From Actinomycetota bacterium (GTDB taxonomy: Bacteria; Armatimonadota; SYMT01): a stretch of DNA of 44,433 nucleotides. The translations under genes and the position numbers were made by a program. The DNA is taken from positions 1 through 44,433 of the forward strand of contig SYMT01000216.1 in NCBI GenBank assembly GCA_005805375.1, written 5' to 3'. Positions 7,782 to 16,308 of the stretch are shown here, one piece after another. Every line of letters starts with the position of its first letter. Positions within the stretch are counted from its first letter, which is position 1. The notes under the pieces were generated by a model. The model was not told the origin of the DNA. It worked only from the letters and a program-made list of their open reading frames with translations, and did no database searches.

Positions 7782-10370
7782 ATGTACCCACAGTCACCAG
7801 GAAAAGGCCGTACGCGGCCACGAGCGATCACCGCAGGACAGGTGCTCCTGGGTCTTGCGACAATCAGCGGAATCGGCGCCGGCGCAGCGGGGCTGGTGGT
7901 GCGCCTGGGCGCGCAGTCGGACGGAAGCGCTGTCGTCCCGACCAATCAGACCGTGACACCGGCAGGGGCGGTGCACCAGCTCCCCGGCTCGCGACCCAAG
8001 GACGTGGCTATCTCCCCGGACGGTTCGTGGGTGGCGGTCCTGGCGACCAACCGGGTTGCATTTTTCCGGGCGGATGGTGCGCCCGCCGGAACGGCGAATC
8101 TGACCGGTGCGGCGTTGGGAGTCGCGTTCAGTCCAGATGGGCAGTGGCTGTTTGCGTCGCAAACGAGCGGCAAAGTCGCCCGGCTTCACGTCGAGAGCGG
8201 CGAGTGGAAGAAGGACGGCGAGCTCACCGTGGACGTGGGCGGCTCCGGGGGCGGCCGCCGGGGGAGCGGAAACCCGCAGACCGGGGGCCTCGCCGTGTCG
8301 CCCGATGGCGCCCGGCTTTACGCCGCGCTCGGCATCCGCAACGCCGTTGCGGTGGTGAATCTCTCCAACAGCCAGGTGGAACGCACGGTCCCGGTGGGGG
8401 TGGCGCCGTATCACGTGGCACTTACTCCGGACGGGCGCACGCTCTGCGTCGCCAACCGCGGCGGAGCCGCCGCTCCGTCCGCCGAAACCCACGCCGCTCT
8501 GTCGGCGCAATCGCGCGTGCGGGTGGATCCCGCGACGGATGCCGCACTCGGCGGAAGTGTCTCGTTGGTAGACACCACAAGCTTCCAGACAACCGCGGTC
8601 GAAGTGGGGCGGCAGCCCGGTGGCATGGCCATCTCCAGAGATGGCCGGACGCTGTACGTCGCCAACTCCGATTCGGACAGCGTCTCCGTGGTTGAATTCG
8701 CGGCCCACAAGGTCACGCACACCGTCTCGGTGCGTCCCCCCGACGACCCCGGTTTCGGTCAGATTCCCGTGAGTCTGGCGCTCTCCACCGATGGCGACAC
8801 CCTTTTCGTGGCGTGTGGCGGCGGAAACGCGATCGCGGTGCTCACGGCGCGCGGCACCCCGAAGCTGCGCGGTTTCATCCCATGCGGCTGGTTCCCCATC
8901 CAGGTGCGGGAAAGGGACGGTCGCCTCGTGGTGGCAAACGCCAAGGGCATCGGGGCCCGCAATCCGAATGAGAAGGGCAAGTTCGGCGTCCACGCCTCGG
9001 TGGGTTCCGTGCAGTTCATCGCCGCCGCCGATTTTCGGCGCCTGGCGCCGTTGACCCGCCAGGTAGCCCGCAACAACCGGTGGGGCGACGAACCCGGGGC
9101 GCGCGCCGACGTGGCTCCCGTGCCGGTGCCCGCGCGGGTCGGCGAGCCGTCCGTCTTCCGCCACGTCGTCTACATCATCAAAGAAAACCTCACCTACGAT
9201 TCGGTTTTGGGCGATCTGTCAACCGGGAACGGTGATGCTTCGCTCACCCTGTTCCCGGAGCAGGTGAGTCCCAACCACCACGCCCTCGCACGCGAGTTTG
9301 TGCTTCTGGACAATACGTATAGTTCGGGCACCAACTCGGCCGACGGGCATCAGTGGGTCGCGTCGTCGGTGGCGAACGGATACATGGAGCACAACTACGG
9401 GCATCACGTGCGGAGTTATCCGTATGACGGGGGCGATCCCCTGGCCTACTCGCCGGCCGGATTCCTCTGGACGGCGGCCAGCCGGGCCGGAAAGAGCGTG
9501 CGGGTCTACGGTGAGTTCGTGAACAAGCCCTCGATCGTGGACCCGGCGACGGGGCGCACGCCGACCTGGACGCAGCTCTGGCAGGACTACCGCGCCGGGG
9601 GAAATCGCTTCCGGATCACGGCCGATACGGACAATGCGGCGCTGAAGCTGTTTCTCCATCCGCATTTCATCGGCTTCCCGCTGATTGTCACCGACCAGTG
9701 GCGGGCGGACCAGTTCCTCGCCGACTTCCGGCGCTGGGAGCTGCGGGGAGATATGCCGGATTTGACCATGATGCTCCTGCCCGCCGACCACACTTCGGGG
9801 ACCCGGGCCGGCATTCCGACCCCGCGCGCGCAGGTAGCGGACAACGATCTGGCGCTGGGACGCATCGTGGAAGCGATCACCCGGTCTCGCTTCTGGAAGG
9901 ACACGCTCATCCTCGTTGTGCAGGATGACTCGCAACTCGGGCTGGATCATGTGGACGGGCATCGGATGCCCGCCTTCGTCATTTCCCCCTACACGCGCCG
10001 GGGCGCGGTGGTCAGCGAGGCCTACAACCACACGTCGTTTGCCCGCACCATCGGACTGGTGCTGGGCTTCCCGGCGCTCAATCGGTTCGACCGCACCGGT
10101 CTGCCGCTCACGCAGTGCTTCCAGGCACAGGCGGATTCTCGCGCGTACTCGGTGCGGGCAAACAACATCCGTCTGGATGAGATGAACCCGCCCACGAGCG
10201 CTCTGCGAGGCGAGGCCCGGCGTCTGGCCGAGGCGTCCGGCGGGCAGGACTGGAGCGACGTGGATCGGGCCGAACCGGAGGTGGTCGCGCGGGCTGTGTG
10301 GCACGCGCAATTCCCCCACCGTCCTTTCCCGGCTGCCCGGTTCCATCCGCCTGCTGACGACGACGATTGA
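7782..10370 (+). CDS. YVTN-type beta-propeller fused to a phosphoesterase (phospholipase C/acid phosphatase family)
   Basis: An 862-residue exported or membrane-anchored protein with a hydrophobic segment near residues 20-45. Residues about 60-450 contain repeated propeller signatures: DVAISPDGSWVAV, GVAFSPDGQWLF, LAVSPDGARLY, HVALTPDGRTL, MAISRDGRTLYVAN, LALSTDGDTLFVA. From about residue 463 a phosphoesterase domain begins with VVYIIKENLTYDSVLGD, continues with NSADGHQWVASSVANGY, and has late motifs QDDSQLGLDHVDGHR and YNHTSFARTI that supply likely metal ligands. Proteins with this architecture are secreted phosphatases or phospholipases in several environmental phyla; the substrate is unknown. 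ATG 7782 has GAGGA 12 bases upstream; an in-frame TTG at 7764 is possible. The stop is close to the hemW start region, suggesting one transcript. Confidence 0.8.
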   Translation: MYPQSPGKGRTRPRAITAGQVLLGLATISGIGAGAAGLVVRLGAQSDGSAVVPTNQTVTPAGAVHQLPGSRPKDVAISPDGSWVAVLATNRVAFFRADGAPAGTANLTGAALGVAFSPDGQWLFASQTSGKVARLHVESGEWKKDGELTVDVGGSGGGRRGSGNPQTGGLAVSPDGARLYAALGIRNAVAVVNLSNSQVERTVPVGVAPYHVALTPDGRTLCVANRGGAAAPSAETHAALSAQSRVRVDPATDAALGGSVSLVDTTSFQTTAVEVGRQPGGMAISRDGRTLYVANSDSDSVSVVEFAAHKVTHTVSVRPPDDPGFGQIPVSLALSTDGDTLFVACGGGNAIAVLTARGTPKLRGFIPCGWFPIQVRERDGRLVVANAKGIGARNPNEKGKFGVHASVGSVQFIAAADFRRLAPLTRQVARNNRWGDEPGARADVAPVPVPARVGEPSVFRHVVYIIKENLTYDSVLGDLSTGNGDASLTLFPEQVSPNHHALAREFVLLDNTYSSGTNSADGHQWVASSVANGYMEHNYGHHVRSYPYDGGDPLAYSPAGFLWTAASRAGKSVRVYGEFVNKPSIVDPATGRTPTWTQLWQDYRAGGNRFRITADTDNAALKLFLHPHFIGFPLIVTDQWRADQFLADFRRWELRGDMPDLTMMLLPADHTSGTRAGIPTPRAQVADNDLALGRIVEAITRSRFWKDTLILVVQDDSQLGLDHVDGHRMPAFVISPYTRRGAVVSEAYNHTSFARTIGLVLGFPALNRFDRTGLPLTQCFQAQADSRAYSVRANNIRLDEMNPPTSALRGEARRLAEASGGQDWSDVDRAEPEVVARAVWHAQFPHRPFPAARFHPPADDDD

Positions 10371-10456
10371 TTGGCGTGCGCTCTCCGGCGCCTGCGACAG
10401 CATGGCTCCCGCTCTCGTTGCTTGATCCCGCAGCCAGAGCGGAGCCGTGCGTCGCA

Positions 10457-11692
10457 GTGGGTGTCCCCGATCTGCCCCTGGGCATCTATGTACACATCCC
10501 GTTTTGCGTGCGGAAGTGCCATTACTGCGACTTCGTCGCGGGACCGGCGCCGGATGAGATTCGCAGCGCGTATGTGGCGGCGCTCGAAGCGGAAATTCGG
10601 GCTTGCGCGCTGGCGGGAGCTCTGGTGCGCACCGTGTACTTCGGCGGAGGTACGCCTTCGGAGTTGAACGGCGCCGCGTTGGCCCGCATCGTCGCCGCAC
10701 TGCGGGATTCATTTTCTTTTGTTGCTGCTGATCTCCCCGACGCCCGTCCTTGCTTGCCGTTACCGGGGTCCGCGTTCGCGAGCCCGGTGGAACCTCCCCC
10801 GCCTCCTCCGCCCCTTACCGCTACCGAGTGGACCATCGAGTGCAACCCCGGAACGGTTAGTGAGGAATCGCTCACGGCGATGCACGAGATGGGATTCAAC
10901 CGCATCAGCCTCGGCGTGCAGACGTTCTCGGACATTCAGTTGCAGCGGCTGGGACGGATTCACACCGCGGCCGAGGCGGCCGAGGCGGTGCAGATGGCCC
11001 GCCGGGCCGGATTTACCCGCCTGAGCGTGGATCTGATTTTCTGCCTCCCGGATCAGACCCTCGCTGAGTGGCAGAATGATGTGGAGCAGGCGCTCCTGCT
11101 GGGACCCGAGCACCTGTCGCTCTACAACCTGACGATCGAGCCGGAGACGGAATTCGGCCGCCGGCACCGCGCCGGGTGCATGCAACTCCCGGATGACGAC
11201 CTGGCAGCCGACATGTACGAGTGGGTAATGGATCGCTTGAGTGAGGCAGGGTTTGCGCTGTACGAGGTATCCAGCTTCGCGCGTCCCGGAGAGGCGAGTC
11301 GGCACAACAGCCTCTACTGGCGGCACGAACCATACCTCGGCTTCGGCGTGGGCGCCAGTGCGTACCTTCATGGGATGCGCTGGACTCACACCCGCAGCAT
11401 GCAGGCTTATCTTGCCACGGCAGCCCGCCCGGGCGGGCCGGAGCGGGCCGTCGAGGAAACACTCCCTCCTCGGGCCGCTTGCGGTGAGGCGATCATGCTT
11501 GCCCTGCGGACCTCCGCGGGCGCGGACATAGCGGCACTGGCCGCCCGGTATGGGGTGGATGGTGAGCGCGAGTTCGGCGCAACACTCCGCGGATTGGAAC
11601 AGGATGGGCTTTTGGTGCGCGACGGCGCGCGGACTGCCTTGACCCGTGCGGGATTGCTGCTCGCCAATACGGTGTGCAGCCAATTTCTCTAG
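10457..11692 (+). CDS. hemW: HemW-type radical SAM heme chaperone (coproporphyrinogen III oxidase-like)
   Basis: A radical SAM protein whose 4Fe-4S ligands lie in CVRKCHYCDF (CxxxCxxC). FGGGTPSEL follows, then IECNPGTVSEE, RISLGVQTF, and HNSLYWRHEPYLGFGVGASA. The HN..YW motif is typical of HemW, a cytoplasmic protein that hands heme to target enzymes; it is not the oxygen-independent coproporphyrinogen oxidase HemN. The start is uncertain: GTG 10457 puts LPLGIYVHIPFC at the usual place near the N-terminus with a weak GGAG upstream, while an in-frame TTG at 10367 overlapping the preceding stop would add 30 residues without family character. Between the GGGTP motif and ECNPGT there is an unusual Pro-rich insert of about 35 residues ending in a run of seven Pro. 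It opens the housekeeping run that continues to nfo. Confidence 0.85.
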   Translation: MGVPDLPLGIYVHIPFCVRKCHYCDFVAGPAPDEIRSAYVAALEAEIRACALAGALVRTVYFGGGTPSELNGAALARIVAALRDSFSFVAADLPDARPCLPLPGSAFASPVEPPPPPPPLTATEWTIECNPGTVSEESLTAMHEMGFNRISLGVQTFSDIQLQRLGRIHTAAEAAEAVQMARRAGFTRLSVDLIFCLPDQTLAEWQNDVEQALLLGPEHLSLYNLTIEPETEFGRRHRAGCMQLPDDDLAADMYEWVMDRLSEAGFALYEVSSFARPGEASRHNSLYWRHEPYLGFGVGASAYLHGMRWTHTRSMQAYLATAARPGGPERAVEETLPPRAACGEAIMLALRTSAGADIAALAARYGVDGEREFGATLRGLEQDGLLVRDGARTALTRAGLLLANTVCSQFL

Positions 11693-11735
11693 GTCACGCG
11701 GTGTGCCCGCCTCCAGGATGATTCGGGGGCGAAAC

Positions 11736-13058
11736 ATGAACCAACTCGAAGCGCGTGCCGCTACCCGGACGAGCCGGGTTACCACCGGAGGGCTTCTGGC
11801 GCTCTGGTGCACAACCGTTCTGCTCGGTGGGCTGTACGCCGCACCGGCAGTGGGCCGATGGCTGCGTCCCGCGAGCGCGCGCGGGGTCGAGCCGCAGGGC
11901 CGGCAGGCGCGTCTAGCCGCACCGCCGCTCCCGTCGCCGTTTCCCGCCTCTGCGAGTGTCAGCCCGCCGGGGGGTGCGCCACCCATCCCGGGCGGAGGCG
12001 CGGCGGGCGTTTCGGTCCCTGCGACCGCAGATCCTGCTGTTCCGCAGGGACAGTTGGGCGCGGGAAGTACTCCGGCGGCGGCGGCATCCGCGCCGAATCC
12101 TCTTCGCGGCGGCATCGTGCCGGGCGATCGGCCGGGCCCGAATGCTACCCTCGGGCCGACCGAGCAATGGATTAGCCCATTAGAGCAGCTCAAGATGCGG
12201 GGGCAGGCGCCGCCGTCGGCAGTGATCGCGCCCCCGATCGGCGCGCCTGGGGTTGGGATGCCGGGTGATCCGGGTGCCAAGGCAGCGTCGCGGACTGATC
12301 CGGACCGCGGGCTGCCCGGCAGGAGCCTTGCCGGGCGGCAGGAAGAGCGCGCCGAACCGGCCGGCAACACCCCGAGGGACCGTGCGAGTTTCCGCGATGT
12401 TCTCACTCCCGACCCCTCGCCTCTGGATTCTCGCCGGGGAGCGGGTGTCGGCAGCGCAGATCCCGCCTCCACGGGCGCCGGCGCGGAGAGAGTCCTGGGC
12501 CCGGGCGCGCGCGAGGGGTCCCGTGGGGTGCGGAGTGTTCCGGCCCGTGGCGAAGCGCCGGAGGGGTTGCCGTCCCCTGCCGGGAGTGCGGCGCGAGGCC
12601 TGGCGGCGCCGCGCCCGGCAGGGAAGCTCTCGACCGGGGGAGGGGCCGACGCCCTGCCTGCCGGGCCCGACCCAGCCGCCACCGGGCCTCGGCCCCGCAC
12701 GCGCCCCGGAGCGGGTCCGGATCCGGGAGGGCCGGCGTCCGCTCAGCCGGCCCGTGACAATCCCCCCACCGTGCCCGCGCGGCTGGGGCCGGTGGAAGGT
12801 GGGGTGACCGCGGACGAAACGGGCCTCTTCCGGGTGCAGGTCGGCAGTGCCCGCGATCGGCGCGAAGCGGAGCGCCTCCAGCAGCAAATCCGTCGCGAAA
12901 CCGGGTTGAAAACTCAACTGATTCCCACCGCCGAAGGATTCCGAGTTCAAGCAGGGGCCTTCCGGAATCGCGAGAATGCGGTTAAAGTGTTGGACAAGCT
13001 GCGTGGCAGTGGGTCGGAGCCGGGTGACGTTCCGGATGACCGGTCCCGGTCCCGCTGA
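11736..13058 (+). CDS. membrane-anchored SPOR-domain protein with a long disordered linker
   Basis: A 440-residue protein. One transmembrane helix lies at about residues 18-38 (GGLLALWCTTVLLGGLYAAP). It is followed by roughly 320 residues almost entirely of Pro, Gly, Ala, Arg and Ser, expected to be disordered. The C-terminal 70 residues form a SPOR domain: FRVQVGSARDRREAERLQQQ, then LKTQLIPTAEGFRVQAGAF and RNRENAVKVLDKL. SPOR domains bind denuded glycan strands of septal peptidoglycan, so the protein likely spans the periplasm to the division site. ATG 11736 is taken because GGGGGC precedes it; ATG 11718 in frame would add six residues. It lies between hemW and smpB with short gaps (43 and 20 bases) in the same direction. 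Confidence 0.75.
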   Translation: MNQLEARAATRTSRVTTGGLLALWCTTVLLGGLYAAPAVGRWLRPASARGVEPQGRQARLAAPPLPSPFPASASVSPPGGAPPIPGGGAAGVSVPATADPAVPQGQLGAGSTPAAAASAPNPLRGGIVPGDRPGPNATLGPTEQWISPLEQLKMRGQAPPSAVIAPPIGAPGVGMPGDPGAKAASRTDPDRGLPGRSLAGRQEERAEPAGNTPRDRASFRDVLTPDPSPLDSRRGAGVGSADPASTGAGAERVLGPGAREGSRGVRSVPARGEAPEGLPSPAGSAARGLAAPRPAGKLSTGGGADALPAGPDPAATGPRPRTRPGAGPDPGGPASAQPARDNPPTVPARLGPVEGGVTADETGLFRVQVGSARDRREAERLQQQIRRETGLKTQLIPTAEGFRVQAGAFRNRENAVKVLDKLRGSGSEPGDVPDDRSRSR

Positions 13059-13078
13059 CCTCTGGATCGAGGACCACC

Positions 13079-13570
13079 ATGAATTTGCAACAGAAAAAGT
13101 CCGGAGGGCGTGAGGCCCCTGCCCGTCGGATGCTGGCGACCAACCGGCGTGCGCGGTACGAGTACGACATCATCGAGTCCGTAGAGGCCGGCCTCGTGCT
13201 TACCGGGACGGAAATCAAATCCGTGCGCGCCGGGAAAGTCCAGCTTCAGGATGCGTTTGCGAAGATCACCTCCGGGGAGGTGTGGCTGCACAACATGCAC
13301 ATCGCGCCCTACGAACAGGGTAACCGGTTCAATGCAGACGCCATGCGGCAGCGCAAACTGCTCCTCCATCGTGGCGAAATCGAGCGGCTTTACGGCAAGG
13401 CGCAGGAGCGTGGGCTGGCATTGATCCCGCTCTCCGTTTATCTGCGAAACGGGTTTGCGAAGGTAGAGATCGCGATTGCCCGAGGGCGCAAGCTGTACGA
13501 CAAGCGCGAAGCGATTGCCGAGCGTGAGGCGCAGCGAGCGCAGGAAAGAGCGTTTCAGGGGCGGGAATGA
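13079..13570 (+). CDS. smpB: SsrA-binding protein SmpB
   Basis: A 163-residue protein, the usual SmpB length, which binds tmRNA and brings it to stalled ribosomes for trans-translation. Family landmarks are ATNRRARYEYDI near the N-terminus, the GLVLTGTEIKSVRAGKVQL segment (residues about 40-60), the EVWLHNMHIAPYEQGN block, then KLLLHRGEIERL, and the basic C-terminal tail that inserts in the decoding site (GRKLYDKREAIAEREAQR). The stop overlaps the nfo start by four bases (ATGA), indicating translational coupling. No tmRNA gene was found in the window. Confidence 0.95.
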   Translation: MNLQQKKSGGREAPARRMLATNRRARYEYDIIESVEAGLVLTGTEIKSVRAGKVQLQDAFAKITSGEVWLHNMHIAPYEQGNRFNADAMRQRKLLLHRGEIERLYGKAQERGLALIPLSVYLRNGFAKVEIAIARGRKLYDKREAIAEREAQRAQERAFQGRE

Positions 13571-14463
13571 AGTCCACCACATCTCCCGATCTTGTGGCCG
13601 GCGCCGCGGGGCCGGATCGCCGATTCGGCGCCCATATGCCCACTACCGGGGGGCTGCATCATGCGTTTGCTGCCGGGGAGGCTGTCGGCTGCGACGTGAT
13701 TCAGATCTTCACGAAGAACCCGCAGCAGTGGCGCGCACGCTCGTTGACCGATGACCAGATCACCCGTTTCCACGCCGCGGCCCGGGACAGCGCGGTGCGT
13801 TGTCTGGCCGCGCACGACACGTACCTCATCAATCCCGCGGCCGCCGACGCGGATTTGCTGGAGAAGAGCCGGGCGGCTCTCGCCGACGAACTGGAGCGGA
13901 GCAGTGTGTTGGGGATTCCCAACGTGGTGATGCATCTGGGTGCGGCGGGCGCTGCGCCCGAAGAGGAGGCCTTGCAGCGCCTCGCAGAAAGCGTGGCAGT
14001 GGTGCTCGAACGCACGCCGAACGCCACCAGCCGGCTGTTGCTGGAGACTACTGCAGGTCAAGGCTCCTGCCTCGGGTATCGTTTCGAGCATCTGGCGCGA
14101 GTGCTGGAGTTTGCGGCTGCCCCGGAACGGCTGGGCGTCTGCTTCGACACCTGCCACGTGTTCGTGGCAGGATACGATCTGCGGGACGAAGAATCCTACG
14201 CCGCGACGATGGCGGAGTTTGACGCCCGCGTCGGATTGCGCCACGTGCGGCTGGTGCATGCCAATGACGCCAAGCGCGCCTGCGGCAGCCGGGTGGACCG
14301 CCACGATCATGTGGGGAAGGGAGAGATCGGGACCACTGCGTTTCGGCTCCTCCTCAACGATGGGCGCCTGAAGGAGGCCTCGGTGGTGCTCGAGACTCCG
14401 AAGGAAGGTGAGATGGACCCGGTCAATCTCGCTGCTCTTCGAGCGGCGGCAGGCGTGATTTAG
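13567..14463 (+). CDS. nfo: endonuclease IV (AP endonuclease)
   Basis: A 298-residue Nfo-type TIM barrel that cleaves DNA 5' of abasic sites in base excision repair. It reads FGAHMPTTGGLHHAF at the N-terminus and FTKNPQQW nearby. The metal-ligand regions are then in order: AAHDTYLINPA, VMHLGAA, LLLETTAGQG, GVCFDTCHVFVAGYD, LVHANDAKRACGS, DRHDHVGKGEIG and VLETPKEGEMDP. Together these supply the His, Glu and Asp residues of the tri-zinc site, all of which appear intact. The ATG overlaps the smpB stop, so the two are probably translated together. A sigma-70-like promoter for hrcA follows about 20 bases after the stop. Confidence 0.93.
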   Translation: MKSTTSPDLVAGAAGPDRRFGAHMPTTGGLHHAFAAGEAVGCDVIQIFTKNPQQWRARSLTDDQITRFHAAARDSAVRCLAAHDTYLINPAAADADLLEKSRAALADELERSSVLGIPNVVMHLGAAGAAPEEEALQRLAESVAVVLERTPNATSRLLLETTAGQGSCLGYRFEHLARVLEFAAAPERLGVCFDTCHVFVAGYDLRDEESYAATMAEFDARVGLRHVRLVHANDAKRACGSRVDRHDHVGKGEIGTTAFRLLLNDGRLKEASVVLETPKEGEMDPVNLAALRAAAGVI

Positions 14464-14484
14464 TGATAAGCACAACATTCCGGA

Positions 14485-14513
14485 TTGACAGTCACAGTCC
14501 GGCTTGCTAACAT
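14485..14513 (+). promoter_or_regulatory. sigma-70-type promoter of hrcA-grpE
   Basis: A consensus -35 box TTGACA (14485-14490) is followed after exactly 17 bases by TAACAT (14508-14513), one change from the -10 consensus. Transcription would start near 14520, about 50 bases before the chosen hrcA ATG at 14572. No CIRCE element (TTAGCACTC, nine bases, GAGTGCTAA) is visible here, although HrcA commonly represses its own operon through one. Confidence 0.7.
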
Positions 14514-14571
14514 GAGACGGGTTGTGAACGACACGGCAGGAGAGAGGGCTGCGTCGGGCGTATCTGCGGAT

Positions 14572-15600
14572 ATGGACCTTGATCGCCGAAAACGAGACTT
14601 GCTTCAGACCATCGTCGTCGCGTATGTCGAGAGCGCGGAGCCGGTAGGGTCGCAGTTTCTCGCGTCCCAGCCAAGCCTCGGAGTGCGCTCCGCCACGATT
14701 CGCAATGAATTGGCGGAGATGACGATGATGGGGTACCTGCGACAACCGCATACGTCTGCGGGCCGCGTCCCCACGGAGCAGGGGTACCGGTACTATGTGG
14801 ACCACCTGATGTCGTGGGCGCGGTTGGGGCCCGTGGGTGTGCGGGCACTGCGAGGCGCGCAGCGGATCAGTGCGGGCGATGTAGAGGCGCTGCTCTACCA
14901 GACCTGCCGCGTGCTTTCCAGCCTGACGCAGTACACGGCGGTAGCCACACTGCCGAGCAGCGGCGAGCGCCTGGTGCGTCAGGCACACGTGATTTCCGTC
15001 TCCCCGTCGCGCTTGCTTGCAGTGGTGGTGCTGGATGGGGGGCAGGTGGTCCACCGCTTCCTGGACGTCAAGCAGGCATTGACTCCGGCGGAAGTGACCC
15101 GGCTTTCCAATGCGCTGGACGAACGGGTGCGTGGTGCTTCCCCGTCGTCGCTGTGCGCGGAAGCGCGCCCGTGCGACGAACTCGGGCCGCTGGATGCGAT
15201 TCTGCGGTCGCTGATTGAAGTGCTCGCACTGGGTGTGTCCGGAGACGACAGCGACCTGATGCTGGGAGGGGCCAGCCACATCCTGGAGCAGCCGGAGTTC
15301 CGCGAGGCGAACCGCGTGGAACCGCTGATCCGATTTCTTGAGGAGCGGCGCACCGCGTTTCAAACGCTGCGCAGCCTGCTGGCGCGGAGGGCGCTTACCG
15401 TCAGCATCGGCAGCGAGAACTCGCACGATGCATTGCGCGACGTCAGCTTTGTTGCGGCGCGGTACGCCACAGGTGGAGCTGCCGAAGGTTGGGTCGGGGT
15501 GCTGGGACCGACACGGATGCACTATGATCAGGCAGTCTCGGCCGTGCAGTTTGCGGCGCAGTCTCTCACCGAGGCGCTATCGCGGTCGGCCGGAGAATGA
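14572..15600 (+). CDS. hrcA: heat-inducible transcription repressor HrcA
   Basis: A 342-residue protein, the typical HrcA length, with the N-terminal winged helix (DLDRRKRDLLQTIVVAYVES, then EPVGSQFLAS and SVGVRSATIRNELA-type segments) and the diagnostic GYLRQPHTSAGRVPTEQGYR block. The C-terminal ligand-sensing domain follows, with ASHILEQPEF, IGSENSHDALRDVSFVAARY and GVLGPTRMHYDQAVSAV. HrcA represses chaperone operons by binding CIRCE and needs GroEL for folding. ATG 14572 is chosen because the longer frame starts inside the promoter -35 box, and the family begins at this point. The stop is followed closely by grpE, giving an hrcA-grpE transcript; dnaK and dnaJ are not next to them here. Confidence 0.93.
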   Translation: MDLDRRKRDLLQTIVVAYVESAEPVGSQFLASQPSLGVRSATIRNELAEMTMMGYLRQPHTSAGRVPTEQGYRYYVDHLMSWARLGPVGVRALRGAQRISAGDVEALLYQTCRVLSSLTQYTAVATLPSSGERLVRQAHVISVSPSRLLAVVVLDGGQVVHRFLDVKQALTPAEVTRLSNALDERVRGASPSSLCAEARPCDELGPLDAILRSLIEVLALGVSGDDSDLMLGGASHILEQPEFREANRVEPLIRFLEERRTAFQTLRSLLARRALTVSIGSENSHDALRDVSFVAARYATGGAAEGWVGVLGPTRMHYDQAVSAVQFAAQSLTEALSRSAGE

Positions 15601-15611
15601 GGAGATGGAGA

Positions 15612-16235
15612 ATGCCCTGGACGCAGAGCGCGCCCGGACAAGACGGTGAAGGCGAAGTGAATTCCGAAGCGGAAGAGCTAGGCCCCGACGACGTTGCGGG
15701 GGATGGGGTCAATCCTGAAATGGGCTACGAGGAGGGGGATGCTCCCGCCGGGACGGCCGCGGGCGCGGCCACGGCTGCGGACGAGCGAATTACGGCGCTG
15801 GAGGCGGATCTGGGAGAGGTCAAAGATCGCTTTCTGCGCAGCGTGGCGGAGATGGAGAATGTCCGGCGTCGAGCGCGTCTGGATGTGGAGGAAGCACACC
15901 GGTTTGCGAATTCGCGTCTCATTACCGATCTCCTCCCCGTCCTGGACAACTTTCTCAGAGCCCTGGATGCCGCCACACAGACCGATAACCTGGCGGCGCT
16001 GCAGGATGGGGTGACGCTGATCCATCGCCAATTGGAGGATGCGCTGGAACGGGCGGGCCTGTCGCGGATTTCCGCTCTCGGCGAACGGTTTGACCCCAAT
16101 CTGCACGAAGCGATCATGCAGGTTCCGGCAGAGGAAGGTCAGGAGCCGATGACGGTAATCGAGGAACTCCGGGGTGGTTTCCGCCTCCACGACCGCGTGC
16201 TGCGACCCAGTCTGGTCAAGGTGACTTCGGCCTGA
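15612..16235 (+). CDS. grpE: nucleotide exchange factor GrpE
   Basis: A protein of 207 residues that releases ADP from DnaK. An acidic disordered N-terminus (about 60 residues) precedes the long helix (ITALEADLGEVKDRFLRSVA, then EMENVRRRARLDVEEAHRFA). The four-helix bundle region (LLPVLDNFLRAL) and the beta-wing, with the signature region FDPNLHEAIMQVPAEE and GGFRLHDRVLRPSLVKV, follow. ATG 15612 is preferred for its GGAGATGGAG ribosome binding site; ATG 15597 overlaps the hrcA stop and would add five residues. It is the last gene of the transcript, which ends in a strong terminator. DnaK, its partner, is not in the window. Confidence 0.92.
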   Translation: MPWTQSAPGQDGEGEVNSEAEELGPDDVAGDGVNPEMGYEEGDAPAGTAAGAATAADERITALEADLGEVKDRFLRSVAEMENVRRRARLDVEEAHRFANSRLITDLLPVLDNFLRALDAATQTDNLAALQDGVTLIHRQLEDALERAGLSRISALGERFDPNLHEAIMQVPAEEGQEPMTVIEELRGGFRLHDRVLRPSLVKVTSA

Positions 16236-16264
16236 GAGTCGGGGCGATGCGCGTTTCGTCAGGA

Positions 16265-16302
16265 GCCGAAGGACGCCGGTGGGGGCGTCCTTCGGCAATT
16301 TT
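16265..16302 (+). terminator. rho-independent terminator of hrcA-grpE
   Basis: A perfect 13-bp stem (arm GCCGAAGGACGCC at 16265-16277, partner 16284-16296) with a six-base loop is followed by AATTTT. It closes seven bases before the ATG of the channel gene, so that gene must be transcribed from read-through or a promoter within or upstream of the hairpin. Confidence 0.88.
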
Positions 16303-16308
16303 CCGGTC

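Noticed and set aside
14485-14571. TTG 14485 as the hrcA start
   Set aside because: The TTG is part of the TTGACA promoter box, the added residues have no family character, and the 14572 start gives the normal HrcA length.
13555-15522. A 655-codon open frame antisense to nfo and hrcA
   Set aside because: GC-rich third positions keep antisense frames open. The plus-strand genes have clear families, and the antisense translation is without motifs.
13058-16265. A tmRNA or tRNA gene near smpB
   Set aside because: I searched by eye for a tag-coding sequence and T-loop motifs and found none in this stretch or elsewhere in the window.
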